NCBI GenBank assembly: GCA_003978405.1
Contig: QNZU01000037.1
Coordinates: 1-7,731, forward strand
DNA: 7,731 bases
Reading direction: 5' to 3'
From: Sulfurospirillum sp.
GTDB taxonomy: Bacteria > Campylobacterota > Campylobacteria > Campylobacterales > QNZT01
The notes below the pieces were generated by a model. That model was not told where the DNA came from and did no database searches. It saw only the letters and a list, made by a program, of their open reading frames with translations. The position numbers were made by a program, and so were the translations under genes. Positions 1-6,922 of the stretch are shown here, in pieces (the first letter of the stretch is position 1; every line of letters starts with the position of its first letter).

Positions 1-431
1 ATGTGAATATCACTTGCCCCTTTTTGTAAGGCTTGAAAGAAGAGTGAATTTACAAGCTTAATAATAGGTGCAGAATCTTCGGAGGAGAGCAAATCTTGCG
101 AATTACGAATAAACTCAAGTAGGTCACCTTCTACCTCTATCAATTCATCTGAAGTGGTTGCCATCTCTTCAAAGTCTGAACCTGTCTGTATCTCTAAAAA
201 TTTATTTTTAAGCCGTTCAAAACTCTCGGCATCCACAAGATTGATAGGATATGCCAAGGAGAGTTTAGAGAAATAATTCAATGCTTCACTTAAGCTCTCC
301 TCTGTGACTATAGCAGTACTAATGCCATTCACTTCTGAAAAAAGCAACGCATGTTTAATGGCTAACTTATGATTTATCTCCTCTTCCCAAAGTGGTTCAA
401 GGTTGACATCTTGAAGGCGAGGAAAATACAT
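1..431 (-). CDS. gspE: GspE, type II secretion ATPase (partial, N-terminal 143 residues)
   Basis: I translated this by hand from the ATG at 431-429; it begins MYFPRLQDVNLEPLW and stays open to the window edge, so the C-terminal part is missing. GspE is the cytoplasmic hexameric ATPase that drives pseudopilus assembly and docks on the cytoplasmic domain of GspL. Residues 1 to about 90 look like the variable N-terminal docking region. From about residue 115 the sequence matches the start of the GspE/PilB core: SAPIIKLVNSL followed by QALQKGASDIHI, the conserved 'A(S)DIH' signature. The Walker A, Asp box, Walker B and tetracysteine region would lie beyond base 1 and cannot be checked. The start codon shares one base with the gspD stop (TAATG). 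A GGAG Shine-Dalgarno inside the last gspD codons (439-442) lies 7 nt upstream. Position directly after gspD is the usual C-D-E order. A PilB-type pilus ATPase would look similar here, but the neighbours decide for GspE. Confidence 0.93.
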   Translation of the reverse strand, partial: MYFPRLQDVNLEPLWEEEINHKLAIKHALLFSEVNGISTAIVTEESLSEALNYFSKLSLAYPINLVDAESFERLKNKFLEIQTGSDFEEMATTSDELIEVEGDLLEFIRNSQDLLSSEDSAPIIKLVNSLFFQALQKGASDIH

Positions 432-2875
432 TAGTTCTCTCCAAGGTTTGGATTATAATATCCTCTCGTACCTTTCAGTCGAGACGAAGCAGGAGAAGGT
501 TTGGAGTGATTAGAAGACTTACTGCCTCTAGTGGTAAAAAACGAGGAGAAGAAACCTTCTTCTTTGCTTGATTTATCTGCTGTTGCATCTAAAGTTGTTT
601 TATTCTCTATCTGCCTTCTACCTCTATGTTGTGTTGGAACAATCTCATATTCATCATAGATTGGCCCTCGTGACCCACTAGAAATTGCTTGTTTTGGTAG
701 AGAAGGTGTACGTTTTGATGCACTATGCTTCCTTTTTTCTTTAGAAAAGAAATTGCTAAAAATTGAATCTTTTTTACCTCTAGTTGCTGTATGCTTTGGT
801 AAAGAAGGTGTGTATTGAGACACTCTACTCTTCCTTGTTTCTTTGACGATATCATTATGATAGACTGGTCCTCTTAGCCCTCTAGTTACCTCCGGTTGTA
901 CTATAGGTAGAGAATCATCTGTATCAAGTACTTGGTGAATTCTACCACGTGCATCACCATTGGATTCAAATGCACGTCTACTTGATTTTTTTAGATTTTC
1001 ACGTACAAACTTATTGTATCTATGTTGTACTTCATCCAGTTCTGCCAACATTGCTTTTAATTTTTGTAAGTCAGAACTTTTTCTTACAATATATGGCGTA
1101 AGGTAAATGACAACATTTTGTTCTCTCTCGACATCTGAATTATGTGAAAAGAATGCCTCTCCTAAAAATGGTATTTTACCAAAGAAAGGGACTTCAGATT
1201 TTCCTGTTCCTCCCGCTTTCTTAATAAGCCCACCAAGAATAATCGTCTCACCATTCTTCACAATAGCATTGGTTTTTACTTTTCTTTTTGTTGTGGTAGG
1301 ACGATCTGCAACTTGTTCTGTGGAAGGATCAATATCTTCCAATACCGTTTCTATCTCTAATGTCACCTGATTGTTGCTAGAAAGTCTTGGCTGCACTTTG
1401 AGTGTTAATCCTATATCTTCTCTTGAATAATTGTTAATTACATTTGATGCACCTAGCGTTGATTGTTGCCCTTGTGTTAAGATTGATCTTGTTTGACCCA
1501 CATAGATTTCTGCCTCTTTGTTGTTTGTACAAAGTACTGATGGCTCACTTAGAAGTCGTGCAGCACCATTGTTTTCAAGAAAATCAAGCTGTGCTCCCAA
1601 AGCAAATACTTTATCTACTGCACCAAATTTAAAGGAAGGATCATTCGTTGTAATAGCATTTCCATTATTGTCCAACTGTGTTGAGGATGCATTTTGATTG
1701 AGAAAACCTAAAAGGTCTGGTGACATTTGCAATGCAGAAGCCCCCAAATTTCCTGCAACAGAGTAAAGTCCTTTTGCAGTGATAGCACCCGCTTCAAGAC
1801 CATATTTAAGCCCTATCTTTTTTGCCATATTAATATCGACTTCTACAATTTTAGCTTTGACGTACACTTGTGCTTTTGGAATATCTATTTTTCTTACCGT
1901 CTCACGGATATTTTTAATCTGCTCCCCTGTTGCAAGCAAGATAAGTGCATTTCTTTCAACATCAGAAACAACCATCGCTTTACTTGGTGGATGTCCACCT
2001 TTTTTAGAAGTTCTAATGGCAACAGAATTCATCTGTGAAAGGAGTTTGGAAAGTATTTTCTCCATCTCTTCCACATTTGAGTTCTTCAAACGAAGCACAT
2101 ACATTTTTTGAGTCTGATCTTCCCCTTTTAAATCTAGCTGCTTTACATACTTAATCATACGATTAATATTGTTTTGCTTTCCTACCAATATAATAGAGTT
2201 TGTTGCATCATCTTTAAAAATATCTACTTTTTCACTCTCAATAGTTTGAGGAAAGAGTTTTTTTGCCATATTTTGTGCGTTGCTGAAAATATCTTTCACT
2301 GTAGAGTTTTTTAATGACAATACTACTGATTTTTTCTCTCCACGCTCTTCGATGACGTTGATAATTTTTGCAATGGACTTCAATGTGCGTGGCTTAGCGG
2401 TAATGGCTAAAACATTATTCTCTTTGAAAGAGATTACTTTTGCATTTTTATGAAGTAATGGTTTTATTTTTGCACGTACAACGGCAGCATTTGAGGTGTG
2501 GAGTGGAAACATCACTGTTGCCATAGTATCACCATCAATATTGCTTTTTACCTCGAGTCCTTCTCCTGCAGCATTAGCAGTTTTCACTACCTTATAGTAT
2601 TCACCTTGATTAATTAAAGTAAACCCTTTACTCCCTAAAATGGAGTTTGCAAGAGGGATAAGCCCACTCTTTTTAATAGGCTCTTGTGACACAAAGTTGA
2701 TTTTACCTTTAAGGTCACCTTCTATTAAGATATTTTTATGTGTGATTTTCGAAACCATCTCTACAAAGTCTTTTACATTAAGATTTCTAAAGTTTACGTC
2801 AACTTTTTCTTCCTCTGCATATACACCTACAGAACATATCAATAACGCACCTAATACTATTTTAGTTAATTTCAT
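431..2875 (-). CDS. gspD: GspD, type II secretion system secretin
   Basis: This outer-membrane secretin forms the multimeric gated channel through which folded substrates leave the periplasm. It has 814 residues, longer than the roughly 650-710 usual for GspD. Residues 1-20 are a Sec signal peptide with likely cleavage after VYA. N0 spans about 25-97, followed by three KH-like N domains: N1 about 119-177, N2 about 184-248 and N3 about 257-332. The secretin core spans about 335-598. It holds LLSEPSVLCTNNKEAEIYVG (441-460) and the family signature VPFFGKIPFLGEAFF (562-576), and ends in VVIYLTPYIV. Residues 600 to about 630 may be an S-domain. After that comes a basic Ser/Arg/Lys-rich tail of about 185 residues with internal repeats, which is unusual. 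Cys449 sits in a normally Cys-free core motif. The ATG overlaps the end of gspC by 14 nt and has a GGAG 7 nt upstream. The 3' end overlaps gspE by one base. No pilotin gene is visible. Confidence 0.97.
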   Translation of the reverse strand: MKLTKIVLGALLICSVGVYAEEEKVDVNFRNLNVKDFVEMVSKITHKNILIEGDLKGKINFVSQEPIKKSGLIPLANSILGSKGFTLINQGEYYKVVKTANAAGEGLEVKSNIDGDTMATVMFPLHTSNAAVVRAKIKPLLHKNAKVISFKENNVLAITAKPRTLKSIAKIINVIEERGEKKSVVLSLKNSTVKDIFSNAQNMAKKLFPQTIESEKVDIFKDDATNSIILVGKQNNINRMIKYVKQLDLKGEDQTQKMYVLRLKNSNVEEMEKILSKLLSQMNSVAIRTSKKGGHPPSKAMVVSDVERNALILLATGEQIKNIRETVRKIDIPKAQVYVKAKIVEVDINMAKKIGLKYGLEAGAITAKGLYSVAGNLGASALQMSPDLLGFLNQNASSTQLDNNGNAITTNDPSFKFGAVDKVFALGAQLDFLENNGAARLLSEPSVLCTNNKEAEIYVGQTRSILTQGQQSTLGASNVINNYSREDIGLTLKVQPRLSSNNQVTLEIETVLEDIDPSTEQVADRPTTTKRKVKTNAIVKNGETIILGGLIKKAGGTGKSEVPFFGKIPFLGEAFFSHNSDVEREQNVVIYLTPYIVRKSSDLQKLKAMLAELDEVQHRYNKFVRENLKKSSRRAFESNGDARGRIHQVLDTDDSLPIVQPEVTRGLRGPVYHNDIVKETRKSRVSQYTPSLPKHTATRGKKDSIFSNFFSKEKRKHSASKRTPSLPKQAISSGSRGPIYDEYEIVPTQHRGRRQIENKTTLDATADKSSKEEGFFSSFFTTRGSKSSNHSKPSPASSRLKGTRGYYNPNLGEN
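656..886 (-). repeat. Degenerate coding repeat of about 34 codons in the gspD C-terminal tail
   Basis: This lies within gspD, residues about 664-740. TPSLPK occurs at residues 689-694 and 723-728, exactly 34 residues apart. RGPVY (668-672) and RGPIY (736-740) are 68 residues apart, twice that unit. TRG occurs at 664-666 and again at 698-700, also 34 apart. The DNA shows it too: TTTGGTAGAGAAGGTGT at 693-709 and TTTGGTAAAGAAGGTGT at 795-811 differ at one base and are offset by 102 bp. Beyond this block, FSNFFS (706-711) has a looser echo FSSFFT (776-781), and TRG recurs at 782-784 and 803-805. This suggests past tandem duplication followed by drift. The function of the tail is unknown. Confidence 0.8.
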
Positions 2876-3710
2876 AATCTAACTCCATTTCTTCTTTTCC
2901 TCTTTGGATAACCAAACTAAGTTCATCCACATTTTTAATATTTTTATAGATAGAAAAAGCTGCATTGTAGCTTTTTATCTCTTGTCCATTAATCGATTTA
3001 ATTACATCATTTCTTCGTATGCCTAACTTGGCAAAGGGTGAGTCTCTTCGTACAAAGTTAATTTTAAATCCTTTAAGATCTTTACCATCCTTAATCTCCG
3101 AAATTCCAATATTTTTATAGATGTCATCCATGTTTTCAGCATAATGCTCAAGCAATGAACGATCAATAATTTTCACGGAACCTTCATTGGTCACTTCTCC
3201 TAAAGGTTTTTTCTCAAGACTTTTATCGCTTGGGGAAGGAGATACAGTCTTCATACTACTTCCACTTGATGAACCTTTATCATTTTTATCCAGTAACACC
3301 TTATAGTTTTTTCCATTTTTACTAAACATCGCAAAGTTACTACCAGCACCTTCGAGTGTAAAACCATTAATCTCATCTCCCAGAGAGAGTACTTTTGATT
3401 TATGTTTATACTCCACAGTAATCACGGAAATCTCCGAATCATTGTAGATAGCCAAAAGGGTGATTTCTTTAATGCTCCCAGATATTTTTCTTGCAACAGG
3501 TGCCGCTTTCCTTTGTGGTGCTGGTGCTTCATTAGGTGTTAATTTTACCCTATAATAGAGGGCTTTGCTACTATGGTCTTCTTCTTGGTCTATATCTACT
3601 GCCGTGAGCCATGTAATTTGTACGATAAACCACAAGAGTTTCAATATCAATAAAAAGACCAATCCAGAGATAAGCCACTTGAGCATTTCTGGTTTAAAAA
3701 GATTTTTCAT
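2862..3710 (-). CDS. gspC: GspC, inner-membrane linker protein with HR and PDZ domains
   Basis: GspC is anchored in the inner membrane and reaches through the periplasm to the N0 domain of GspD, coupling the platform to the secretin and contributing to substrate selection. The 282-residue protein has a short cytoplasmic N-terminus, one membrane helix (about 12-32) and a linker with a Pro/Ala-rich stretch (about 60-73). A homology region (HR) of beta strands follows at about 78-140, with LLAIYND and VLSLGDEI typical of the fold. A Ser/Gly/Pro-rich linker runs about 142-178, and a C-terminal PDZ domain about 200-280. The PDZ shows SPFAKLGIRRNDVIKSINGQ, the usual 'GL..gD.I..ING' segment. The ATG is preceded by AAGGA with a 7-nt gap. 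It overlaps the gspN-like gene by 17 nt and gspD by 14 nt. A GspC with a PDZ directly before gspD is standard; what precedes it (K-L-M-N) is not. Confidence 0.93.
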   Translation of the reverse strand: MKNLFKPEMLKWLISGLVFLLILKLLWFIVQITWLTAVDIDQEEDHSSKALYYRVKLTPNEAPAPQRKAAPVARKISGSIKEITLLAIYNDSEISVITVEYKHKSKVLSLGDEINGFTLEGAGSNFAMFSKNGKNYKVLLDKNDKGSSSGSSMKTVSPSPSDKSLEKKPLGEVTNEGSVKIIDRSLLEHYAENMDDIYKNIGISEIKDGKDLKGFKINFVRRDSPFAKLGIRRNDVIKSINGQEIKSYNAAFSIYKNIKNVDELSLVIQRGKEEMELDYEIN

Positions 3711-4209
3711 AGAACCATCCTTTTTTACCTTTTTGCAAGAAAGGTTTTATCATTTCTATCTCTTTTTCTTTTACAAAATCTATATGTACCTGCTTACTAC
3801 TTAAGTCGATACTACCTTCTACATAACCAAAAGTACCATTTGCATCTACGGAGACTGTCAATGGAGAAAAAATCTGATGAGTCAGTACTGCTTCTTTGGT
3901 TTGCGCAGGTACTTTAGACTGCAAGACTTCATCCACAACAAGGTTATCAACACGCAATGTGTTATAGACGAGTAGTGTAAAAAAATCTATCTCATCTATA
4001 TGTGCCAAGGCAATCCCTTTTGCATACACAGTTACATCTTTAATGTTTAAAGAAAAGACTCCTGATTCTATACTCTTCTCATTTAGTGTAATATCTTGTG
4101 CTGCTAATATCTTTTCCACTTTATAATACATCTCTTCTTTAGGCATAAACAACAACAGCGTAAACCATACAGCAAATATAATGCCTAGACTCTTTTTTAC
4201 CATTTGCAT
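3694..4209 (-). CDS. gspN: GspN-like T2SS accessory inner-membrane protein
   Basis: This is a 171-residue protein with a short basic N-terminus, one membrane helix (about 4-22) and a periplasmic domain made mostly of predicted beta strands. Pieces such as VFSLNIKDVTVYAKGIALAHI, here at about residues 51-71, and GTFGYVEGSIDLSSKQVHI at about 126-144 resemble the repeated strands of GspN and related AsmA-like proteins. GspN is an accessory component, absent from many T2SS, whose exact role is not settled. It is shorter than the roughly 250 residues of gammaproteobacterial GspN, so the assignment rests on topology, strand pattern and position right after gspM. Start choice: the ATG at 4209 has a GGAG 5 nt upstream, while a second in-frame ATG at 4203 would have 11 nt. 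The first is preferred but both are possible. It overlaps gspM by 13 nt (7 nt with the second ATG) and gspC by 17 nt. Confidence 0.66.
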   Translation of the reverse strand: MQMVKKSLGIIFAVWFTLLLFMPKEEMYYKVEKILAAQDITLNEKSIESGVFSLNIKDVTVYAKGIALAHIDEIDFFTLLVYNTLRVDNLVVDEVLQSKVPAQTKEAVLTHQIFSPLTVSVDANGTFGYVEGSIDLSSKQVHIDFVKEKEIEMIKPFLQKGKKGWFYEKSF

Positions 4210-4601
4210 TTGAACTCCACTTGATACTCTGAACCTGTATTACGTACTTCCAATTTTTGTATTTCTACAGGGAGATTCATAATTTTAACAATAAGCCTAT
4301 TAAACACTTGCGCGCTAAGACCTTGAAAAGAAGCTGTCAATTTTTTGCCTTCCTTGTGCCACTGTACTTTTGAAGGTGAGACAAGTGTTTGAAGCTTTTC
4401 TACTTTTTTGGTATTTTTTTTATCTCCCCATACTTTCTTAAGGGCTATCACATCTTTAAGTTCTCCCAAAGCCACCGATGCGCCAGAAGTCGCACTGTTT
4501 TGGTTTGAAACTTGTATATGCTTGTAACTAAAAGCAATGATAAGAAATAAAAATGCCAAGCCAACAATGAGTTCGTTTTTATACGCTTTTACGTGCATCA
4601 T
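4197..4601 (-). CDS. gspM: GspM-like inner-membrane platform protein
   Basis: GspM pairs with GspL in the inner-membrane assembly platform. This 134-residue protein is slightly shorter than the usual 150-165 residues. It has a short cytoplasmic tail, one membrane helix (about 10-26, LIVGLAFLFLIIAF), a helical periplasmic stem (about 45-75, Lys-rich), and a C-terminal alpha/beta domain (about 80-134). The last part, with LSAQVFNRLIVKIMNLPVEI then LEVRNTGSEYQVEF, has the strand-helix-strand pattern of the ferredoxin-like fold known from GspM. Sequence identity to named GspM proteins is low, so the call rests mainly on topology, size and position between gspL and gspN. The start is an ATGATG doublet; the first ATG overlaps the gspL stop as ATGA and has an AAGG 6 nt upstream. 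A Cys lies three residues from the C-terminus (KCKW). The 3' end overlaps the gspN-like gene by 13 nt. Confidence 0.75.
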   Translation of the reverse strand: MMHVKAYKNELIVGLAFLFLIIAFSYKHIQVSNQNSATSGASVALGELKDVIALKKVWGDKKNTKKVEKLQTLVSPSKVQWHKEGKKLTASFQGLSAQVFNRLIVKIMNLPVEIQKLEVRNTGSEYQVEFKCKW

Positions 4602-5536
4602 AATGTACCTTCTATTTTTAAGTCGTTACTATTTGATATTTTACTGGTATTGAACTTCTCTTTTTTTGCCAACTCTCTTAACTTGCTTGTCACACTAACA
4701 TCATCACAGGAGAACTGTGCTTGAAACTTTTTATCATCTATAGATAAATGACTTAACTTTGACCCCTTAAATATCATGTGAGAGAGAGATTTAATGACAT
4801 CACGTTTTTTACGTTCTTTTATATCGATTACTTTGTACTTACTAGCAATACTCTTTCTCGTATAAGAACTTTGCAAAGAAGGATACTCTTCTAGTAGAGA
4901 TTGCATCTGAGCCTCTTGCTCTGCACCATCTCCTCCATACCGAGAACCTTCAACAAAGTAAATACCAGCGAAAAGTGCAAAGATGGCTGCAAGTGTATAG
5001 GCTTCATTTGTTGAGATAATAGACTTCCCTCTACCTTCAAAGGAAACACCTTTTTTAGGGGTAAACCCTTGTGTAATTTGCATAGGTACTTCATCAGGGT
5101 TAAGGACTACTTGAGGCACGACAGTCATTGTACCTCCCAAATTGACCAAGGCTTCTTGCTCTCCAAGCAACACAGGTCTATTAAACTTTTCAACCACCTG
5201 CTCTGCAAAATATATCTTAGAAACCTGCTCTGCTAAAATACCTTTTTGCTCAAGTACTGCTTTTATCTCTTCTGGGTTATATGCGATAAAGAGCCAATTT
5301 TGATCTTCTTTTACCGCAAAATACTTATATGCGTCTTGTTCTTCCAGTAGCCCTTCAAACAATGATGGGGCTATGCGCTTAGCCTGATAGCCATACTTCA
5401 CTGGGATTTCTTCTCGCTTAATCGTATAAAACTGTGGCGTCAACATAATATTGACACCATCTGTATATTCACGAGAAATCCGTTTCATATCTGTATGAAT
5501 CAGCAATAACTCTTTAGTGTTTTCCATAAAATTCAA
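4598..5536 (-). CDS. gspL: GspL-like inner-membrane platform protein (short form)
   Basis: GspL recruits the GspE ATPase on the cytoplasmic side and contacts GspM in the periplasm. This protein has 312 residues, against about 380-400 in well-studied GspL. It has a cytoplasmic N-terminal part (about 1-178), one membrane helix (about 179-196, AYTLAAIFALFAGIYFVEG), a charged helical stem (about 205-250), and a periplasmic alpha/beta domain (about 250-312) consistent with a ferredoxin-like fold. I cannot confirm the actin-like fold of the cytoplasmic part by eye. The call relies on topology and on position between gspK and gspM. Start choice: TTG at 5536 lies 9 nt after a purine-rich AAGGGGAGAGG, while the ATG at 5527 is 18 nt away, too far for normal initiation, so TTG is preferred. 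With TTG it overlaps gspK by 23 nt, with ATG by 14 nt. It overlaps gspM by 4 nt (ATGA). Confidence 0.78.
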   Translation of the reverse strand: MNFMENTKELLLIHTDMKRISREYTDGVNIMLTPQFYTIKREEIPVKYGYQAKRIAPSLFEGLLEEQDAYKYFAVKEDQNWLFIAYNPEEIKAVLEQKGILAEQVSKIYFAEQVVEKFNRPVLLGEQEALVNLGGTMTVVPQVVLNPDEVPMQITQGFTPKKGVSFEGRGKSIISTNEAYTLAAIFALFAGIYFVEGSRYGGDGAEQEAQMQSLLEEYPSLQSSYTRKSIASKYKVIDIKERKKRDVIKSLSHMIFKGSKLSHLSIDDKKFQAQFSCDDVSVTSKLRELAKKEKFNTSKISNSNDLKIEGTL

Positions 5537-6428
5537 AATATTTTGCCTCTCCCCTTATGTAATCAAATGTAAATCTATATCCTGCGCCATACCTTACACT
5601 ACACCGTGACTCTTCCAAAAAAACATTTCCAGCCAAAAGGTTCTTTTTCTCGTTATAGTTTCCAGCATTTTCATTGACAAAAACAGGAAGTGATGGCTTT
5701 TCGCGTAATGCCATCCACTCACGCACTGTTTTTAGGTCAATGTCAAACAAATAAGAGATGAGTTCTGCAGAACTAAATTCTGCATCTATTTTGTCTGCAT
5801 GATTGGAAAAACTAAAGTATTTTCGCCATGGGACACGACTTACTTTTGTATCATCCACTTCCATTTCATATCGTTTTATGATTTCAGAAAATTGTTGATA
5901 AGATATAATACCGTGTTTTTTTATAAGTCTACTTTGTTCTTGTTTAACAAATTTCTTACCTAATGCTATTTCTTGCAATATCATCTCAAGTAACCTATCT
6001 GCATCTTCTAAATCATACTCCTGCGCCAGCGTTTCAAAAAGTATCTGTGCTTCTTGAAAATGTTGTCGCTTCCCTTTTAGGTGTTCCATTGCTAGCCAAT
6101 TAATATTTACCCCTGTAGCAAGTGGCTGGCATCGTAATGTCAAGTTAAAGCGCCCATCAGGTGTACGCAAATAGACAGGAAATCGGTAGAGTCTCTGTAA
6201 AATACTTTTTTTATTTTTATAATGATTTAATTGAGAAAGGATATCAGCATAATAAATATCTGCCTGAATCAACGACTTGGTAGTTTCTGCATCTTCTTTT
6301 ACCTTGGCAAAATAACCCAACAGTACAATAGTCAAGGCAATGACTACAGAGAGTACAGAAAGGGTAATCATAAGAGCAAAACCTTGTCTCCATTCCCCTA
6401 TAGCAGTAAAATTTTCTTTTTTATCCAT
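5514..6428 (-). CDS. gspK: GspK, minor pseudopilin at the pseudopilus tip
   Basis: GspK is the largest minor pseudopilin; it caps the pseudopilus with GspI and GspJ. The 304-residue length fits the family. Residues 1-16 are a leader ending in QG, with predicted prepilin peptidase cleavage at G16|F17. The mature N-terminal helix starts FALMITLSVLSVVIALTIVL. Mature position 5 is Ile, not the Glu of other pseudopilins, and lack of Glu5 is a known hallmark of GspK. Further on, GVNINWL (about 106-112) matches the 'G.iNiN' segment, and LEDADRLLEMILQEI (about 140-154) matches the helical-domain pattern of GspK. Two Cys (100 and 276) could form a disulfide. It is the first gene of the leftward operon, which is unusual, since gspK normally follows gspJ. 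The ATG at 6428 has only a weak AGAG upstream, and a TATAAT box lies 34 nt before it. The 3' end overlaps gspL. Confidence 0.9.
   Translation of the reverse strand: MDKKENFTAIGEWRQGFALMITLSVLSVVIALTIVLLGYFAKVKEDAETTKSLIQADIYYADILSQLNHYKNKKSILQRLYRFPVYLRTPDGRFNLTLRCQPLATGVNINWLAMEHLKGKRQHFQEAQILFETLAQEYDLEDADRLLEMILQEIALGKKFVKQEQSRLIKKHGIISYQQFSEIIKRYEMEVDDTKVSRVPWRKYFSFSNHADKIDAEFSSAELISYLFDIDLKTVREWMALREKPSLPVFVNENAGNYNEKKNLLAGNVFLEESRCSVRYGAGYRFTFDYIRGEAKYFEFYGKH
5546..5556 (-). promoter_or_regulatory. Strong Shine-Dalgarno that favours the TTG start of gspL
   Basis: On the minus strand this reads AAGGGGAGAGG and lies inside the end of gspK. Its last G is 9 nt before the TTG at 5536 and 18 nt before the in-frame ATG at 5527. 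Normal spacing therefore supports the TTG. Confidence 0.6.
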
Positions 6429-6446
6429 CTAAAAGCTCTATTCAAG

Positions 6447-6452
6447 TAAAAT
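6447..6452 (+). promoter_or_regulatory. Candidate -10 box for the gspG operon
   Basis: TAAAAT matches TATAAT at five of six positions. It would start transcription near 6459, giving a leader of about 24 nt before the gspG ATG. No good -35 hexamer is seen 17 bp upstream, which is common in Campylobacterota, where the -35 is often missing. This is a by-eye call. Confidence 0.35.
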
Positions 6453-6462
6453 TAATCCAAAT

Positions 6463-6468
6463 ATTATA
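6463..6468 (-). promoter_or_regulatory. Candidate -10 box for the gspK-to-gspE operon
   Basis: The minus strand reads GGTATAATATTTGG, containing a perfect TATAAT. It would start transcription near 6456, giving a leader of about 28 nt before the gspK ATG at 6428. No convincing -35 lies at normal spacing; a TTGTAT at 6493-6498 is 24 bp away, which is too far. It is the only room for a promoter outside coding sequence on this strand. Confidence 0.5.
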
Positions 6469-6471
6469 CCT

Positions 6472-6476
6472 AAGGA
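6472..6476 (+). promoter_or_regulatory. Shine-Dalgarno of gspG
   Basis: AAGGA lies 6 nt upstream of the gspG ATG at 6483. It fixes the gspG start, and its strength fits a gene whose product is needed in many copies. Confidence 0.7.
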
Positions 6477-6482
6477 ATATAA

Positions 6483-6914
6483 ATGCACCGTTATACAAAA
6501 TTCAGAACTGGTTTTTCATTGATTGAATTACTTATCGTTATTGTCATACTTGGAGGACTTGTAGCCGTCGTTGCGCCGGGACTTATGGACTCTGCAGATC
6601 AAGCAAAACGTGATACAGTATGCCTTAAAATGAATGATTTACAAAAACGTCTTGACATGTTTAAGCTAGATAATGGAATGTATCCTGATACAGAAGAGGG
6701 ATTTGAAGCGCTACTTTCTAATCCTGATAGCGATAAATATCCAAACTACCGTGCAAAACCATACCTTAAAAAACTTCCTAAAGATTCATGGAAAACACCA
6801 TTTGTTTACATTAAACAAGGTGAAAATTTTGAGCTTATCTCTTTTGCAGCAGACAGAAAAGAAGGTGGAGAAGAAAATGCAAAAGATATTCTCTTTAGTG
6901 TCTGTAATAAATAA
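6483..6914 (+). CDS. gspG: GspG, major pseudopilin
   Basis: GspG is the main subunit of the T2SS pseudopilus, made as a prepilin and assembled at the inner membrane. The 143-residue length is typical. The leader RTG ends at G10, and cleavage at G10|F11 gives mature FSLIELLIVIVILGGLVAVV, with Glu at mature position 5 (E15). The region 54-102 carries the family markers: LQKRLDMFKLDNGMYPDTEEGFEA, here spanning about 53-76, and LKKLPKDSW at 95-103. Near the C-terminus, AADRKEGGEENAKDI (122-136) matches the calcium-binding loop of GspG (usual form 'ADG..GG.....DI'), with D124, E132 and D135 as possible ligands. Two Cys, at 47 and 141, are not a general feature of the family. The gene leads the rightward unit, with gspH 8 nt downstream. 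It is separated from gspC-F, unlike the common C-D-E-F-G order. Confidence 0.96.
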   Translation: MHRYTKFRTGFSLIELLIVIVILGGLVAVVAPGLMDSADQAKRDTVCLKMNDLQKRLDMFKLDNGMYPDTEEGFEALLSNPDSDKYPNYRAKPYLKKLPKDSWKTPFVYIKQGENFELISFAADRKEGGEENAKDILFSVCNK

Positions 6915-6922
6915 GTACACCC

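Noticed and set aside
431..490. Lipoprotein signal for GspD (Cys14 in LLICSVG)
   Set aside because: The residue before the Cys is Ile, not the small residue a lipobox needs, and a normal signal peptidase I site (VYA) follows at residue 20. The codons concerned are at the other end of the gene, near 2834.
607..855. Minus-strand 82-codon frame with apparent internal repeats
   Set aside because: Same strand as gspD but another frame. Its repeats simply reflect the DNA repeat underlying the gspD tail.
1107..1370. Open frame of 87 codons on the plus strand inside gspD
   Set aside because: It lies antisense to the conserved secretin core, has no upstream Shine-Dalgarno that I can see and no recognisable motif. 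It is a shadow of the gspD reading frame.
1727..2111. Two overlapping plus-strand open frames (103 and 110 codons) inside gspD
   Set aside because: Both are antisense to the N3/secretin region, Cys/Phe/Ile-rich as expected from reverse reading of this gene, and mutually overlapping in different frames.
6231..6449. Plus-strand open frame of 72 codons running into the intergenic gap
   Set aside because: It is antisense to the gspK signal/helix region and lacks any family feature or good ribosome binding site.
6462..6467. TATTAT on the plus strand as the gspG -10 box
   Set aside because: It would start transcription at about 6474, inside the Shine-Dalgarno, leaving almost no leader. The TAAAAT further upstream fits better.
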